Shown here one piece after another: positions 25,589 to 34,480 of a stretch of 64,000 nt of DNA. Below the pieces are notes generated by a model. The model saw nothing but the letters and a program-made list of their open reading frames with translations. It made no database searches and was not told the DNA's origin. A program made the translations under genes and the position numbers. The stretch comes from Ruminococcus sp. (GTDB lineage: Bacteria > Bacillota > Clostridia > Oscillospirales > Ruminococcaceae), in the NCBI GenBank assembly GCA_019420505.1, contig JAHZHC010000007.1, forward strand, positions 62,001 through 126,000, given 5' to 3'. Position 1 is the first letter of the stretch, and each line of letters opens with the position of its first letter.

Positions 25589-26533
25589 ATGATTTGTACA
25601 AAATTTAAATCAACATTTAAAAGCTCGGATAAAATTCATAATATAGCATACTATGTTTATTTCCCGGCAGGAGAAGTAAAAGGTGTTGTACAGATATCAC
25701 ATGGGATGTGTGAGTATTTTCAGCGCTATGATCATTTTGCGGAATTTTTGGTTCAGCATGGATATGTGGTGTGCGGAAACGATCATCTGGGTCATGGAAA
25801 CAGTGTTAATGACAGCAGTGAACTCGGTTATTTTTCAGAGGAAAACGGATGGCAGTGTGTTGTCAGCGATCTTTATGCATTAACAAAAATTATGAAAAAG
25901 TATTACGGAGATCTTCCGTATTTTATGTTGGGACATAGTATGGGAAGCTTCATGACAAGAGCTTATTGCATAAAATATGGCGGGAACCTTGACGGAGTCA
26001 TATTCTGCGGAACAAGCGGCGGATCAAGGGGAATACCTGCGCTTCTTACCGTAATTGACGGATTGAAAAAAATACACGGAAATAAGTATCGAAGCCGACT
26101 TGTCAATAAACTCGCTTTCGGAGCTTATAACAAGAGAATCAGCGACAACAGCAGTGAGTTTGCCTGGATTTCAAGAGATAAAGATGTTGTCAGCAAATAC
26201 AGTAAAGATGAAAAGTGTACATTTATTTTTACACTTAACGGATTTGAAAATCTTATGAAGGTTCTTTGGTATGTTTCACAGGACAAGTGGTTTGAAAATT
26301 ATGATAAATCGCTTCCTACTTTGCTTATAGCAGGCAGCGGGGATCCGGTGGGACAGTACAGCGAGGGAGTAAAGACAGTTTTTAAAAAGCTGTCTGAATA
26401 TTCATGTAATGTTCAATGTAAAATATATCCTGAGGCTCGTCACGAGCTGATTAATGAAATTAATAAACAGGATGTATATGACGACGTGCTGGGATTTCTT
26501 CAGGAATATTCTGATGGTGCGGACATACTATAA
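25589..26533 (+). CDS. Alpha/beta hydrolase, monoacylglycerol-lipase-like (serine aminopeptidase S33 fold)
   Basis: This 314-residue enzyme has an alpha/beta hydrolase fold. VVQISHGMCEY forms the oxyanion-hole region and GNDHLGHG follows it. The nucleophile elbow is GHSMGS, with Ser at residue 117. The Asp (GSGDPVG) and His (PEARHELINE) of the triad are in order. The layout is that of PldB/monoacylglycerol lipases, acting on lysolipids or small esters. There is no signal peptide, so it is cytosolic. The ATG at 25589 follows AAGGGTGG; the longer open frame from 25499 begins before the promoter and is rejected. comM starts 15 bases after the stop, suggesting an operon. Confidence 0.88.
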   Translation: MICTKFKSTFKSSDKIHNIAYYVYFPAGEVKGVVQISHGMCEYFQRYDHFAEFLVQHGYVVCGNDHLGHGNSVNDSSELGYFSEENGWQCVVSDLYALTKIMKKYYGDLPYFMLGHSMGSFMTRAYCIKYGGNLDGVIFCGTSGGSRGIPALLTVIDGLKKIHGNKYRSRLVNKLAFGAYNKRISDNSSEFAWISRDKDVVSKYSKDEKCTFIFTLNGFENLMKVLWYVSQDKWFENYDKSLPTLLIAGSGDPVGQYSEGVKTVFKKLSEYSCNVQCKIYPEARHELINEINKQDVYDDVLGFLQEYSDGADIL

Positions 26534-26548
26534 TATAGGAGTATTGCC

Positions 26549-28081
26549 ATGTTTGCTAAAGTTAATACAATGGGACTGTCAGGATTAAATGCTTTTCATG
26601 TGTGTGCTGAAATTGAAGCCGCAAAGGGTATACAAAGCTTTGATATAGTGGGGCTTGGAGATGCCGCAGTTAAGGAAAGCCGTCAGAGAATCCAGTCGGC
26701 TCTTCGTTCAAGCAATATACATTTTCCTGTAAGCAGAATAACTGTTAATCTTGCTCCGGCGGATAAGAGGAAAACGGGATCGGTTCATGATCTGGCTATT
26801 GCAACCGCATTGCTGAGAGTGATGGGATTCTGTGATGATGTGCGGATTGCACAATCAGTATTTATCGGTGAAGTTTCTCTCGGTGGTGAAATAAGAAAAA
26901 TAAATGGTGTTTTGCCAATGACTATACTTGCAGCAAAAATGGGTTTTAAGGAAATCTATGTTCCTGCGGCAAATGCAAAGGAAGCTTCGGTAGTAGAAGG
27001 AATATTGGTGTATGGAGTGGATTCTATAAATGAGCTTGTACTCCATTTTTCTGAAAAATCAATGCTTCTTCCCCATGAAAAATACATACCAAACATTGAA
27101 AAACACTATGAAAATCTTGATTTTGCGGATGTAAAAGGACAGAGCAGTGCGAAAAAAGCCTTGGAAATTGCAGCGGCAGGAGGACACAATGTACTTATGA
27201 TAGGTGCACCGGGTTCAGGAAAATCCATGCTTTCAAAACGTATGCCGTCAATCCTACCGAAAATGACTTTTGAAGAATCTATTGAAACTACAAATATATA
27301 TTCTGTTGCAGGATTACTTAATAAGGATAATCCGTTAGTCATTGAAAGACCTTTCAGAGCTCCTCATCATACAGTTTCAACAGCAGGACTGTCAGGCGGA
27401 GGAACGATTCCCAGACCGGGAGAGATATCTCTTGCACATAATGGGCTTCTGTTCCTGGATGAACTTGCGGAGTTTTCAAGACAATCTCTGGAGATATTGC
27501 GTCAGCCTCTTGAGGACAGACAGGTAACAATATCAAGAGTCTCAGGGTCGGTTACATATCCTTGTTCGTTTATGCTGATTGCCGCTATGAATCCTTGCCC
27601 CTGCGGATATTACGGACATCCTGCACGTAAGTGTATTTGTAATGAAAGACAGGTAAGAAATTATCTTTCCAAAATTTCAGGACCGATGCTTGATAGATTT
27701 GATCTGAATGTGGAGGTCGCACCTGTAGAGTTTTCTCATCTTTCTTCTGCTGAAAAAGAAGAATCGTCAGCAGTCATAAGAGAGCGTGTTCAGAAAGTCA
27801 GGGATGTACAGAATGAACGCTATAAAGGTACATCGATTACTTGTAATGCAGAAATAACTTCAGATATTATAAATGACGTTTGCCCGTTAGCGGATGAAGC
27901 AAGAGAGCTTCTGAAAAGTGTCTTTGAACGTCTCGGTCTTTCAGCTAGAGCATATGATAAAATATTAAAAGTTGCAAGAACTGCGGCTGATATGGACAAA
28001 TCCGATGTCATAGGCAAACGTCATATTACCCTGGCGGTGCAGTATCGTAGTCTTGACAGGAAATATTATAATAATGTGTAA
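26549..28081 (+). CDS. comM: ComM/YifB-family Mg-chelatase-like AAA+ ATPase
   Basis: The 510-residue protein has an N-terminal Lon-protease-like (ChlI) domain (about 1-170). An AAA+ core follows with Walker A GAPGSGKSM, a sensor-type RAPHHTVS motif and Walker B LLFLDELAEF. A C-terminal Mg_chelatase_C domain carries four cysteines in MNPCPCGYYG and KCIC. In Gram-negative bacteria ComM is a branch-migration helicase for natural transformation; the role in Firmicutes is less clear. AGGAG lies 9 bases before the ATG. Confidence 0.92.
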   Translation: MFAKVNTMGLSGLNAFHVCAEIEAAKGIQSFDIVGLGDAAVKESRQRIQSALRSSNIHFPVSRITVNLAPADKRKTGSVHDLAIATALLRVMGFCDDVRIAQSVFIGEVSLGGEIRKINGVLPMTILAAKMGFKEIYVPAANAKEASVVEGILVYGVDSINELVLHFSEKSMLLPHEKYIPNIEKHYENLDFADVKGQSSAKKALEIAAAGGHNVLMIGAPGSGKSMLSKRMPSILPKMTFEESIETTNIYSVAGLLNKDNPLVIERPFRAPHHTVSTAGLSGGGTIPRPGEISLAHNGLLFLDELAEFSRQSLEILRQPLEDRQVTISRVSGSVTYPCSFMLIAAMNPCPCGYYGHPARKCICNERQVRNYLSKISGPMLDRFDLNVEVAPVEFSHLSSAEKEESSAVIRERVQKVRDVQNERYKGTSITCNAEITSDIINDVCPLADEARELLKSVFERLGLSARAYDKILKVARTAADMDKSDVIGKRHITLAVQYRSLDRKYYNNV

Positions 28082-28260
28082 GATTTGCTCAATATAACAG
28101 AAAACAACATATAAGAGATGAATATATTTACTTTTATAATTATTTATGGTAAAATAGTGCTGTATATTGGCGAATGAACCATCTTATACGGTTCAAAAAG
28201 AATAATAAAAATTAGAAATTTGTCATTAAACACAAATATATAATTTTTTGTTTTTTCCTC

Positions 28261-28288
28261 TTGTAATTTTATAAAAATATGCTATAAT
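28261..28288 (+). promoter_or_regulatory. Promoter of the phosphohexomutase gene
   Basis: TTGTAA (28261-28266), 16 bases, TATAAT (28283-28288) with TGC before it. The start codon is 74 bases downstream. Confidence 0.62.
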
Positions 28289-28361
28289 ATTATTATAATT
28301 TGTTGGATATTTTATGACATTTTATAACTGTTATAAAAAATAAAATATGAGGTGATTGTAA

Positions 28362-30080
28362 ATGACAGAAATGGAACTCTATAAGCTTTGGTGCGAAAAA
28401 GCCGTGGACGATCCCGATTTGCAAACAGAGCTTAAGTCAATTGAAGGCGATGAAGAAGCTATTAAAGATAGATTCTATCGTGACCTTGAATTCGGTACGG
28501 GAGGTTTAAGAGGCGTTATCGGCGCAGGCGCTTACAGACTTAATGTATACACAATCAGAAGAGCAACACAGGGGCTTGCCGATTATGTAAACGGCGCATT
28601 TGAAAACGGCTCGGTTGCTATCGCTTATGACTCAAGAATTAAATCTGACGTTTTTGCAAAAGAGGCAGCTTCTGTACTCGCAGCTAACGGAATTAAGGTA
28701 TATATATATCCTGAGCTTATGCCTACTCCAATGCTTTCATGGGCTGTAAGAAAGCTTGAATGTAACGCAGGTATCGTTGTAACAGCTTCTCATAACCCTG
28801 CAAAGTATAATGGATATAAAGTATACGGCGACGACGGATGTCAGATCACTCTGGATGTTGCTAATACAGTGATTGGCAAAATTAACGCAGTTCCAATGTT
28901 TGACGGAGCAAAGCTTATGAGCTTTGACGACGGCGTTAAAGCAGGAAAAATTGAGCTTATCGGTCAGGACGTGTTTGACGCTTATCTCGATAAGGTTCAG
29001 GAACAGGGTATCCATACTGATTTGGTTGCCGACAGCGGACTTAAAGTTGTTTATACTCCTCTCAACGGTACAGGAAATAAGCCCGTAAGAGCAATTCTGA
29101 AAAGAATCGGAATTAAGGAAGTAACAGTTGTTCCTGAGCAGGAAAACCCTGACGGAAATTTCCCGACATGTCCGTTCCCTAACCCTGAAATCAAAGAAGC
29201 GTTGGCTAAGGGTCTTGAGCTTTGTGAAACCGTAAAACCTGACTTGCTTCTTGCAACAGACCCCGACTGTGACCGTGTGGGTATCGCAGTTCCTTCACCT
29301 GACGGAGATTATGTTCTCTTTACAGGTAACGAGGTCGGAGCTTTGCTTTTGAAATATATCTGTCAGGAAAGAACAGCTATGGGTACAATGCCTAAGAATC
29401 CTGTTGCAGTTAAAACTATAGTTACAACTGATATATGCAAGAAGATCGCTGCCGAATACGGCGTAGAACTCAGAGATGTTCTCACAGGATTTAAGTTCAT
29501 CGGCGAACAGATCGGTTTCCTCGAAAAAGATCACGAAGAGGACAGATATATATTCGGATTTGAAGAAAGCTACGGCTATCTTGCAGGTTCCTATGTAAGA
29601 GATAAGGACGCAGTTGTAGGTTCAATGCTTATCTGTGAAATGGCTGCATTCTATAGAACTAAGGGAATTTCACTTCTCCAGGCAAGAGAAGAAATGTATA
29701 AACAGTACGGAAACTATCTCCATAGCCAGCAGTCATTCCAGTGTGAGGGCGTAAGCGGTATGGAAAGAATGAAAGAACTGATGTCAATGCTTCGTACAGA
29801 TACACCTAAGGTAATCGGCGGTCTTAAGGTTCTTTCGTTTGCTGACTATATTGCTTCTGAAAAGGTTGATTTTGTTACAGGAGAAAAAGAAGCTATTACA
29901 CTTCCTAAGTCTGATGTTCTTGCATTTAACCTTGAAAACGGCGCAAGTGTAATTATCCGTCCGTCAGGTACAGAACCGAAGATCAAAGCATATTATACAA
30001 CGATCGGTGATACTCAGGAAGCTGCTGCTAAGCTTCGTGATACAATCGCTGACGATTTCAAGTCAATTCTTGGCTTCTGA
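28362..30080 (+). CDS. pgcA: Phospho-sugar mutase (phosphoglucomutase/phosphomannomutase, PgcA type)
   Basis: The 572-residue alpha-D-phosphohexomutase has all four family motifs: TASHNP with phospho-Ser143, the magnesium loop DPDCDRVG, the sugar-recognition loop GFEESYGYL, and the phosphate loop RPSGTEPKIKAY. It is the length of Firmicute PgcA enzymes that interconvert glucose-6- and glucose-1-phosphate, feeding glycogen and wall sugars. GAGGTG lies 8 bases before the ATG. A terminator follows directly, so it is monocistronic. glmM, a shorter relative, lies 7 kb downstream. Confidence 0.94.
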   Translation: MTEMELYKLWCEKAVDDPDLQTELKSIEGDEEAIKDRFYRDLEFGTGGLRGVIGAGAYRLNVYTIRRATQGLADYVNGAFENGSVAIAYDSRIKSDVFAKEAASVLAANGIKVYIYPELMPTPMLSWAVRKLECNAGIVVTASHNPAKYNGYKVYGDDGCQITLDVANTVIGKINAVPMFDGAKLMSFDDGVKAGKIELIGQDVFDAYLDKVQEQGIHTDLVADSGLKVVYTPLNGTGNKPVRAILKRIGIKEVTVVPEQENPDGNFPTCPFPNPEIKEALAKGLELCETVKPDLLLATDPDCDRVGIAVPSPDGDYVLFTGNEVGALLLKYICQERTAMGTMPKNPVAVKTIVTTDICKKIAAEYGVELRDVLTGFKFIGEQIGFLEKDHEEDRYIFGFEESYGYLAGSYVRDKDAVVGSMLICEMAAFYRTKGISLLQAREEMYKQYGNYLHSQQSFQCEGVSGMERMKELMSMLRTDTPKVIGGLKVLSFADYIASEKVDFVTGEKEAITLPKSDVLAFNLENGASVIIRPSGTEPKIKAYYTTIGDTQEAAAKLRDTIADDFKSILGF

Positions 30081-30095
30081 TTAGTTAAAATATAC

Positions 30096-30124
30096 GCTCC
30101 CGTGTAAAAACGGGAGCTTTTTTT
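30096..30124 (+). terminator. Terminator after the phosphohexomutase gene
   Basis: GCTCCCG (30096-30102) and CGGGAGC (30111-30117), followed by T7. Confidence 0.9.
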
Positions 30125-30178
30125 ATGCCTTTATAAGCATATTTAAGACATGTGGTGAATATACTGTCTTAGCAAGTA

Positions 30179-30234
30179 AAGGCAACACCGTAAAAAACCA
30201 CGGCTGCCGACTTTGCAAAAAACAGCGTTGCCTT
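30179..30234 (+). ncRNA. Possible three-helix RNA element ahead of the SPOCS gene
   Basis: AAGGCAAC (30179-30186) pairs perfectly with GTTGCCTT (30227-30234). Inside, CCGT/ACGG and GCTG/CAGC make two further stems, giving a compact three-way junction. It ends 27 bases before the next ATG. No known family was recognised; it may instead be a short palindromic repeat. Confidence 0.4.
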
Positions 30235-30261
30235 AACGACATTTTTCAGGAGGATTAGTTT

Positions 30262-31824
30262 ATGGACACTATGGATTTTAAAGTAAATCGAGAAATTTTT
30301 ACTGCCGGCACAGTAATTCTCGATACAAGCTGCGAGCAGTCGGTGGAAAGAGATTTTGTGCTGCCGGATTATTGCCCGGATATTTTCAGAATATTGAAAT
30401 GCCGCATTACGCCTAAAATTATTTCACAAAGCATTAACGGCGAGAAGCTTACGTTTGAGTTGTCAGTGCTTATCAGAGTGCTTTATCAAAGCGAGGAAAG
30501 TTCAAAGATCAATTGCCTTGAGCAAAAGGTCAGTTATTCAAAATCAGTCGATATAAGCGGCGAGTGCAGTAATCCCATGATTTCGATTACCCCACGGACA
30601 GATTATGTCAATTGCAGAGTGGTAAATCAGCGCAGGCTTGACGTAAGAGGCGCAGTTACCTCCAGAGTAAAAGTTACAGGCGAGAAAAAACAGCCCGTCG
30701 TTGTGGATGCCTTCGGAGGGAATATACAGCTGAAAAAATCGCTTGTTACATATCCGTCAAAAAGACTTGTCGCTTCAAAACGGGTAACTGTTATCGAAGA
30801 ACTTGAGTTGGGTGGATCAAAACCAACCGTGGGAGCAGTTATACGTTCTGATTGTACTGTTTTCCCCCATGAGCAGAAAATCATAGCAGGAAAGCTTGTA
30901 ACAAAAGGTGATGCTGAGATATCTATGCTTTATACATGTACTAAAGACGGAGGAGAAGAGTCAGCTGAACCTATGAAGTTTACTATTCCGTTCAGCCAGA
31001 TAATTGACATTGAAGGCATTGATGAAAGCTTTGATGCATTCGTTGATATAAATCCCGGAAGCTGTGAAATAATCCCAAAGGGTGAGAATGCGTCATCACT
31101 TGAATGCGAATTGGTTCTTATAGTGAACTGTACAGCGCTCAAATATGAAACCTGTGAAGCAGTAACAGATGCATATTCTACCTGTTATGAGTGCGAAATG
31201 GAGAACAGCGGATGCCGCCTTGACAGTAAACCCATGGCAATAAACGAAACTCATGCCCTATCAGCTCAGATAACATATGAGGATGAATGCATCAAGTGTA
31301 TTTATGACGCATGGTGTGAGGCTGATAATCTTTCAGTAAGGTTTGATGAAGCAGGGAAGAAGTTTATCGCATCAGGAAGCGTTAATTTCACATTGATAGG
31401 TAAAAATGAAAGCGGCTGTCCAATCTATCTTGAAGCTGAAACCGCCTTTGACCACGATATTGAAGTGTCGGAAAACTGTAACGGAAACAACAGCTATATT
31501 GATCCGAAGGTTCGTGTAAAAAGCTGTTCGTATCATCTTCTTGACGGAAATACAGCAGAGGTAAAGGCTGAAATTGAAATAGGCGGTTATCTCTATGAAG
31601 CTTGTGCAAAAACAATGCTGTGTGAATTGAAAGCCATGTTGGATAAACCAAAGGAAAAACAAAACGGATATGCATTAAAGCTGTGTTATTGCAGCGGTCA
31701 GGAGGATATCTGGGAAATTGCCAAGAAATATTCTACTTCAGTTAATGCGATCCTTGAGGAAAACGATTTGACAGACGATAAGCTGTCCGACTGCGGAATG
31801 CTGCTTATACCGTTGACAAATTAA
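30262..31824 (+). CDS. DUF3794/SPOCS-domain protein with C-terminal LysM
   Basis: The 520-residue protein belongs to the SPOCS (DUF3794) group of clostridial spore-coat-associated proteins. The N-terminal region has the typical VERDFVLPDYCPDIFRILKC motif. Repeated beta-rich segments follow, and residues about 470-520 form a LysM domain (IWEIAKKYSTSVNAI) expected to bind peptidoglycan or cortex. There is no signal peptide, consistent with assembly on the forespore surface from the mother cell. AGGAGG lies 10 bases before the ATG. spoIVA starts 38 bases after the stop, supporting a shared mother-cell role and transcript. Confidence 0.85.
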   Translation: MDTMDFKVNREIFTAGTVILDTSCEQSVERDFVLPDYCPDIFRILKCRITPKIISQSINGEKLTFELSVLIRVLYQSEESSKINCLEQKVSYSKSVDISGECSNPMISITPRTDYVNCRVVNQRRLDVRGAVTSRVKVTGEKKQPVVVDAFGGNIQLKKSLVTYPSKRLVASKRVTVIEELELGGSKPTVGAVIRSDCTVFPHEQKIIAGKLVTKGDAEISMLYTCTKDGGEESAEPMKFTIPFSQIIDIEGIDESFDAFVDINPGSCEIIPKGENASSLECELVLIVNCTALKYETCEAVTDAYSTCYECEMENSGCRLDSKPMAINETHALSAQITYEDECIKCIYDAWCEADNLSVRFDEAGKKFIASGSVNFTLIGKNESGCPIYLEAETAFDHDIEVSENCNGNNSYIDPKVRVKSCSYHLLDGNTAEVKAEIEIGGYLYEACAKTMLCELKAMLDKPKEKQNGYALKLCYCSGQEDIWEIAKKYSTSVNAILEENDLTDDKLSDCGMLLIPLTN

Positions 31825-31862
31825 ATAACTCCGCAGATTATGTGAAAGGAATGGTTACGATT

Positions 31863-33338
31863 ATGCAACACGATATTTATAACGATATTGCCACACGAAC
31901 CGAAGGGGATATTTATATCGGCGTCGTTGGCCCTGTCAGAACAGGAAAGTCAACTTTTATAAAGCAGTTTATGGAGAAGTTCGTTATCCCTAATATAGAA
32001 AGCGACTTCAGAAGAGAACGTGCAGTAGATGAGCTTCCGCAGTCTGCGGCAGGGAAAACAATAATGACAACCGAGCCTAAATTTATACCTGAGGAAGCAG
32101 TTCAGGTCGCCCTTGAGGACGGCGCAAAATTTAACGTAAGAATGATCGACTGTGTGGGATATATAATCCCAAGTGCCATAGGATATTTTGAAAATGAAAT
32201 GCCAAGAATGGTGGTAACTCCGTGGTTTGACGCAGAAGTTCCGTTTAATATGGCAGCAGAGGTCGGTACTCAGAAGGTAATCACCGAGCATTCTACTATA
32301 GGACTTGTGGTAACAACTGACGGTTCAATTACCGATCTGCCCAGAGATGAATATGAGGAGTGCGAAGAAAGAGTAATCTCAGAGCTTAAGCAAATCAATA
32401 AGCCTTTTGTGGTGCTTATGAACAGCGTTGATCCTCAGTCTGAATCTGTAATGGAGCTTTGCCGTGAGCTTAGCAAAAAATATTCAACAACCGTTATTCC
32501 TGTGAATTGCCTCGATCTTTCGGAAAATGATATAAAGAACATCCTTACCCAGATTCTGTATGCATTCCCGATTAAGGAAATAAATATTGAAATGCCGTCA
32601 TGGATAAACAGCCTTGAAAAAGGACATTGGCTTAAGGATGGTATATTTACACATATTAAAAATGCAGCCGCATCCCTTAAAAACCTGAGAGAAATTAAAC
32701 ATTGTGCTGAAGATATCGAGTGTTGTGAGCATATAGTGAAAAGCTCGGTAAAAAGCATTGACCTCGGCAGCGGTTCAGCCGTTATCAGTGCCGAAATCAA
32801 CTCTTCATTATTCTATAAAATTTTAGGTGAAGCTACAGGATTGAATATTGAAGGCGACAGTGACTTAATGGCTCAGATCCTTAATCTCGTAAAGATCAAG
32901 CAGAAATATTCCAAGTTTGCAAAAGCTTTGAGTGAGGTGGAGGAAAAAGGCTATGGAATTGTAATGCCGTCAATGGAGGAGCTTACTCTCGACGAACCTG
33001 AAATTATAAAACAGGGCGGAAAATACGGCATAAGACTGAAAGCAACAGCGCCTTCGATCCATATGATGAAAGCTACGATTAATACAGAAATTGCTCCGAT
33101 AGTCGGTTCGGAAAAACAATCTGAGGAATTGGTGCTGTATATGCTTAATGACTTTGAGGAATCTCCTCAGAAAATATGGGAATCCAATATCTTCGGTAAA
33201 TCACTTCATGAGCTTGTGAACGAGGGACTCCATGCTAAGCTTGCAAAACTGCCCGACGACGCAAGAATGAGATTAAGAGAAACTATCGAACGTATGATAA
33301 ACGAGGGCTGTTCAGGACTTATCTGCTTCATCCTCTGA
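31863..33338 (+). CDS. spoIVA: Stage IV sporulation protein A (coat morphogenetic ATPase)
   Basis: SpoIVA polymerises on the forespore surface by ATP hydrolysis and forms the base layer of the coat. The 491-residue length equals that of the Bacillus protein. The opening QHDIYNDIATRTEGDIYIG and the P-loop GPVRTGKST (23-31) are near-identical to it. The TRAFAC-type ATPase part ends near residue 240, and the conserved C-terminal membrane-targeting end is CSGLICFIL. ATG 31863 is chosen over GTG 31842, since AAAGGA and homology support the shorter form. Control by sigma-E is expected from the family, but no promoter was identified. Confidence 0.96.
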   Translation: MQHDIYNDIATRTEGDIYIGVVGPVRTGKSTFIKQFMEKFVIPNIESDFRRERAVDELPQSAAGKTIMTTEPKFIPEEAVQVALEDGAKFNVRMIDCVGYIIPSAIGYFENEMPRMVVTPWFDAEVPFNMAAEVGTQKVITEHSTIGLVVTTDGSITDLPRDEYEECEERVISELKQINKPFVVLMNSVDPQSESVMELCRELSKKYSTTVIPVNCLDLSENDIKNILTQILYAFPIKEINIEMPSWINSLEKGHWLKDGIFTHIKNAAASLKNLREIKHCAEDIECCEHIVKSSVKSIDLGSGSAVISAEINSSLFYKILGEATGLNIEGDSDLMAQILNLVKIKQKYSKFAKALSEVEEKGYGIVMPSMEELTLDEPEIIKQGGKYGIRLKATAPSIHMMKATINTEIAPIVGSEKQSEELVLYMLNDFEESPQKIWESNIFGKSLHELVNEGLHAKLAKLPDDARMRLRETIERMINEGCSGLICFIL

Positions 33339-33369
33339 TCTCTCAAAATTTAGAATTTTATATAAAATC

Positions 33370-33415
33370 AAAGGCAATATCACATAACTCCCGGGAGTTA
33401 AGATATTGCCTTTTT
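33370..33415. terminator. Terminator after spoIVA, possibly bidirectional
   Basis: AAAGGCAATATC (33370-33381) pairs with GATATTGCCTTT (33402-33413), with an inner AACTCCC/GGGAGTT stem. T5 follows at 33411-33415. Confidence 0.85.
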
Positions 33416-33441
33416 GATGTTGTGTAAAAATCAATGCCCTC

Positions 33442-33981
33442 TTATAATTTAATTTCCTGATTGTTATTTTTGTATGACCTTATACTGTCAAGATATTTGT
33501 CCGCCTGCCTTCTTGAATAAAAAGTAATAACCTTTATATGAGGGTATTTTTTCAGAATTTCATCAGTACGTTTCTCCTGTTTCCTTGAAAATCCGGCTAT
33601 CCACTTTATGAAATCCCATTCAATTCTTTCTTCACACCCGACAGTAATGTCCAGACGTACAGCATGACGCTTTTCCATAAGCCTTTTGACATATCCAAGT
33701 AAACAAGCAATAGTTCCTATCCTGAACCTATAAATTACCTGAGCACGTTCAAGCCGCATTTCCATCGTGCTTCTGTAATGTCCGTCAATAATCCATTTGT
33801 CCTGTCTAACAATGCTTTTCTGCTTTGTTCGAAAAATGTCTCTGTCTTCTTCAATCCAGCCGCTTTTCCAGAAAAGCCTGTCAAGATGAGTCAGAGGTAA
33901 ACCTGTGATTTCAGCAAGCTTGCGTGAGAAAGTTGATTTCCCGGAACAGGAACAGCCAATGACCATTAATCGTGTTTCCAT
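33442..33981 (-). CDS. P-loop NTPase, adenylate-kinase/FlaR (topology-modulation) like
   Basis: The 179-residue protein starts METRLMVIGCSCSGKSTFSRKLA, a Walker A loop typical of small nucleotide or shikimate-type kinases. LTHLDRLFWKSGW follows, the family hallmark of FlaR/topology-modulation proteins. KWIIDGHYRSTM near residue 70 matches the lid/acceptor region. The acceptor is unknown. ATG 33981 follows AAAGGA by 6 bases; an in-frame ATG 51 bases upstream is less likely. Its promoter is on the divergent side, and it converges with spoIVA. Confidence 0.85.
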   Translation of the reverse strand: METRLMVIGCSCSGKSTFSRKLAEITGLPLTHLDRLFWKSGWIEEDRDIFRTKQKSIVRQDKWIIDGHYRSTMEMRLERAQVIYRFRIGTIACLLGYVKRLMEKRHAVRLDITVGCEERIEWDFIKWIAGFSRKQEKRTDEILKKYPHIKVITFYSRRQADKYLDSIRSYKNNNQEIKL

Positions 33982-34043
33982 AAAAAGTCCTTTCATATGT
34001 GCCGAACGGGTCAGATCGGCTAAGGTTTGCAACGCGGATTATA

Positions 34044-34072
34044 AGTGTATCATACAAATTTACAAAAGTCAA
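34044..34072 (-). promoter_or_regulatory. Promoter of the FlaR-like kinase gene
   Basis: Read on minus: TTGACT (34067-34072), 17 bases, TACACT (34044-34049) with an extended TGA. Confidence 0.65.
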
Positions 34073-34140
34073 TGAAAAAACTATTTATTGCATCAGCCTA
34101 TAGAAAAACTATAAAAGCGTAATATTAAAAGTTTTGGTTG

Positions 34141-34317
34141 ATTCTTGCTTGCAAGAATCTTGCCTTCTTTAAAGGCTTGCAGGGGTCAAGGGACACTGTC
34201 CGCAGACAGCGAAATCCCTTTTCCATCGACGCCCCGCATAGGGCGAATTGACAAAACAGTCCAGTGGATTGTTTTGTCAAGAGGGGCATGCCCTGCACGA
34301 GAGGGCTGCCCCTTTTT
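34141..34317. repeat. Cluster of six consecutive hairpins ending in a terminator
   Basis: The stems are 34141-34158 (ATTCTTGC/GCAAGAAT), 34162-34176 (GCCTT/AAGGC), 34188-34220 (AAGGGA/TCCCTT with inner CTGTC/GACAG), 34230-34245 (CGCCC/GGGCG), 34248-34280 (TTGACAAAACA/TGTTTTGTCAA) and 34282-34313 (AGGGGCA/TGCCCCT), then T5. Small frames on both strands have no ribosome sites and are not credible genes. It may be a dispersed palindromic repeat or a structured RNA. It fills the 440-base gap before ruvC. Confidence 0.6.
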
Positions 34318-34403
34318 ATCAAATTAGGACTTTTTCGACAAGCTCATTGCATATATTATTTTATAAGACTTTCTTAAATTGACTTAAAAATCATGTCAGA
34401 TTC

Positions 34404-34432
34404 TTGCCTTTTATTAATAAGTGTGATATAAT
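34404..34432 (+). promoter_or_regulatory. Promoter of ruvC-ruvA-ruvB
   Basis: TTGCCT (34404-34409), 17 bases, TATAAT (34427-34432), extended TGA. No LexA-type site was recognised nearby. Confidence 0.72.
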
Positions 34433-34480
34433 AATTGTGTATTGAATTTTGCTTAATGTGTTTAAAAGGCGGTGTTACAG

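Noticed and set aside
34125..34327. Two overlapping small ORFs (about 60-65 codons) on opposite strands
   Set aside because: They lie entirely inside the six-hairpin element, have no ribosome sites, and their codons are dictated by the inverted repeats.
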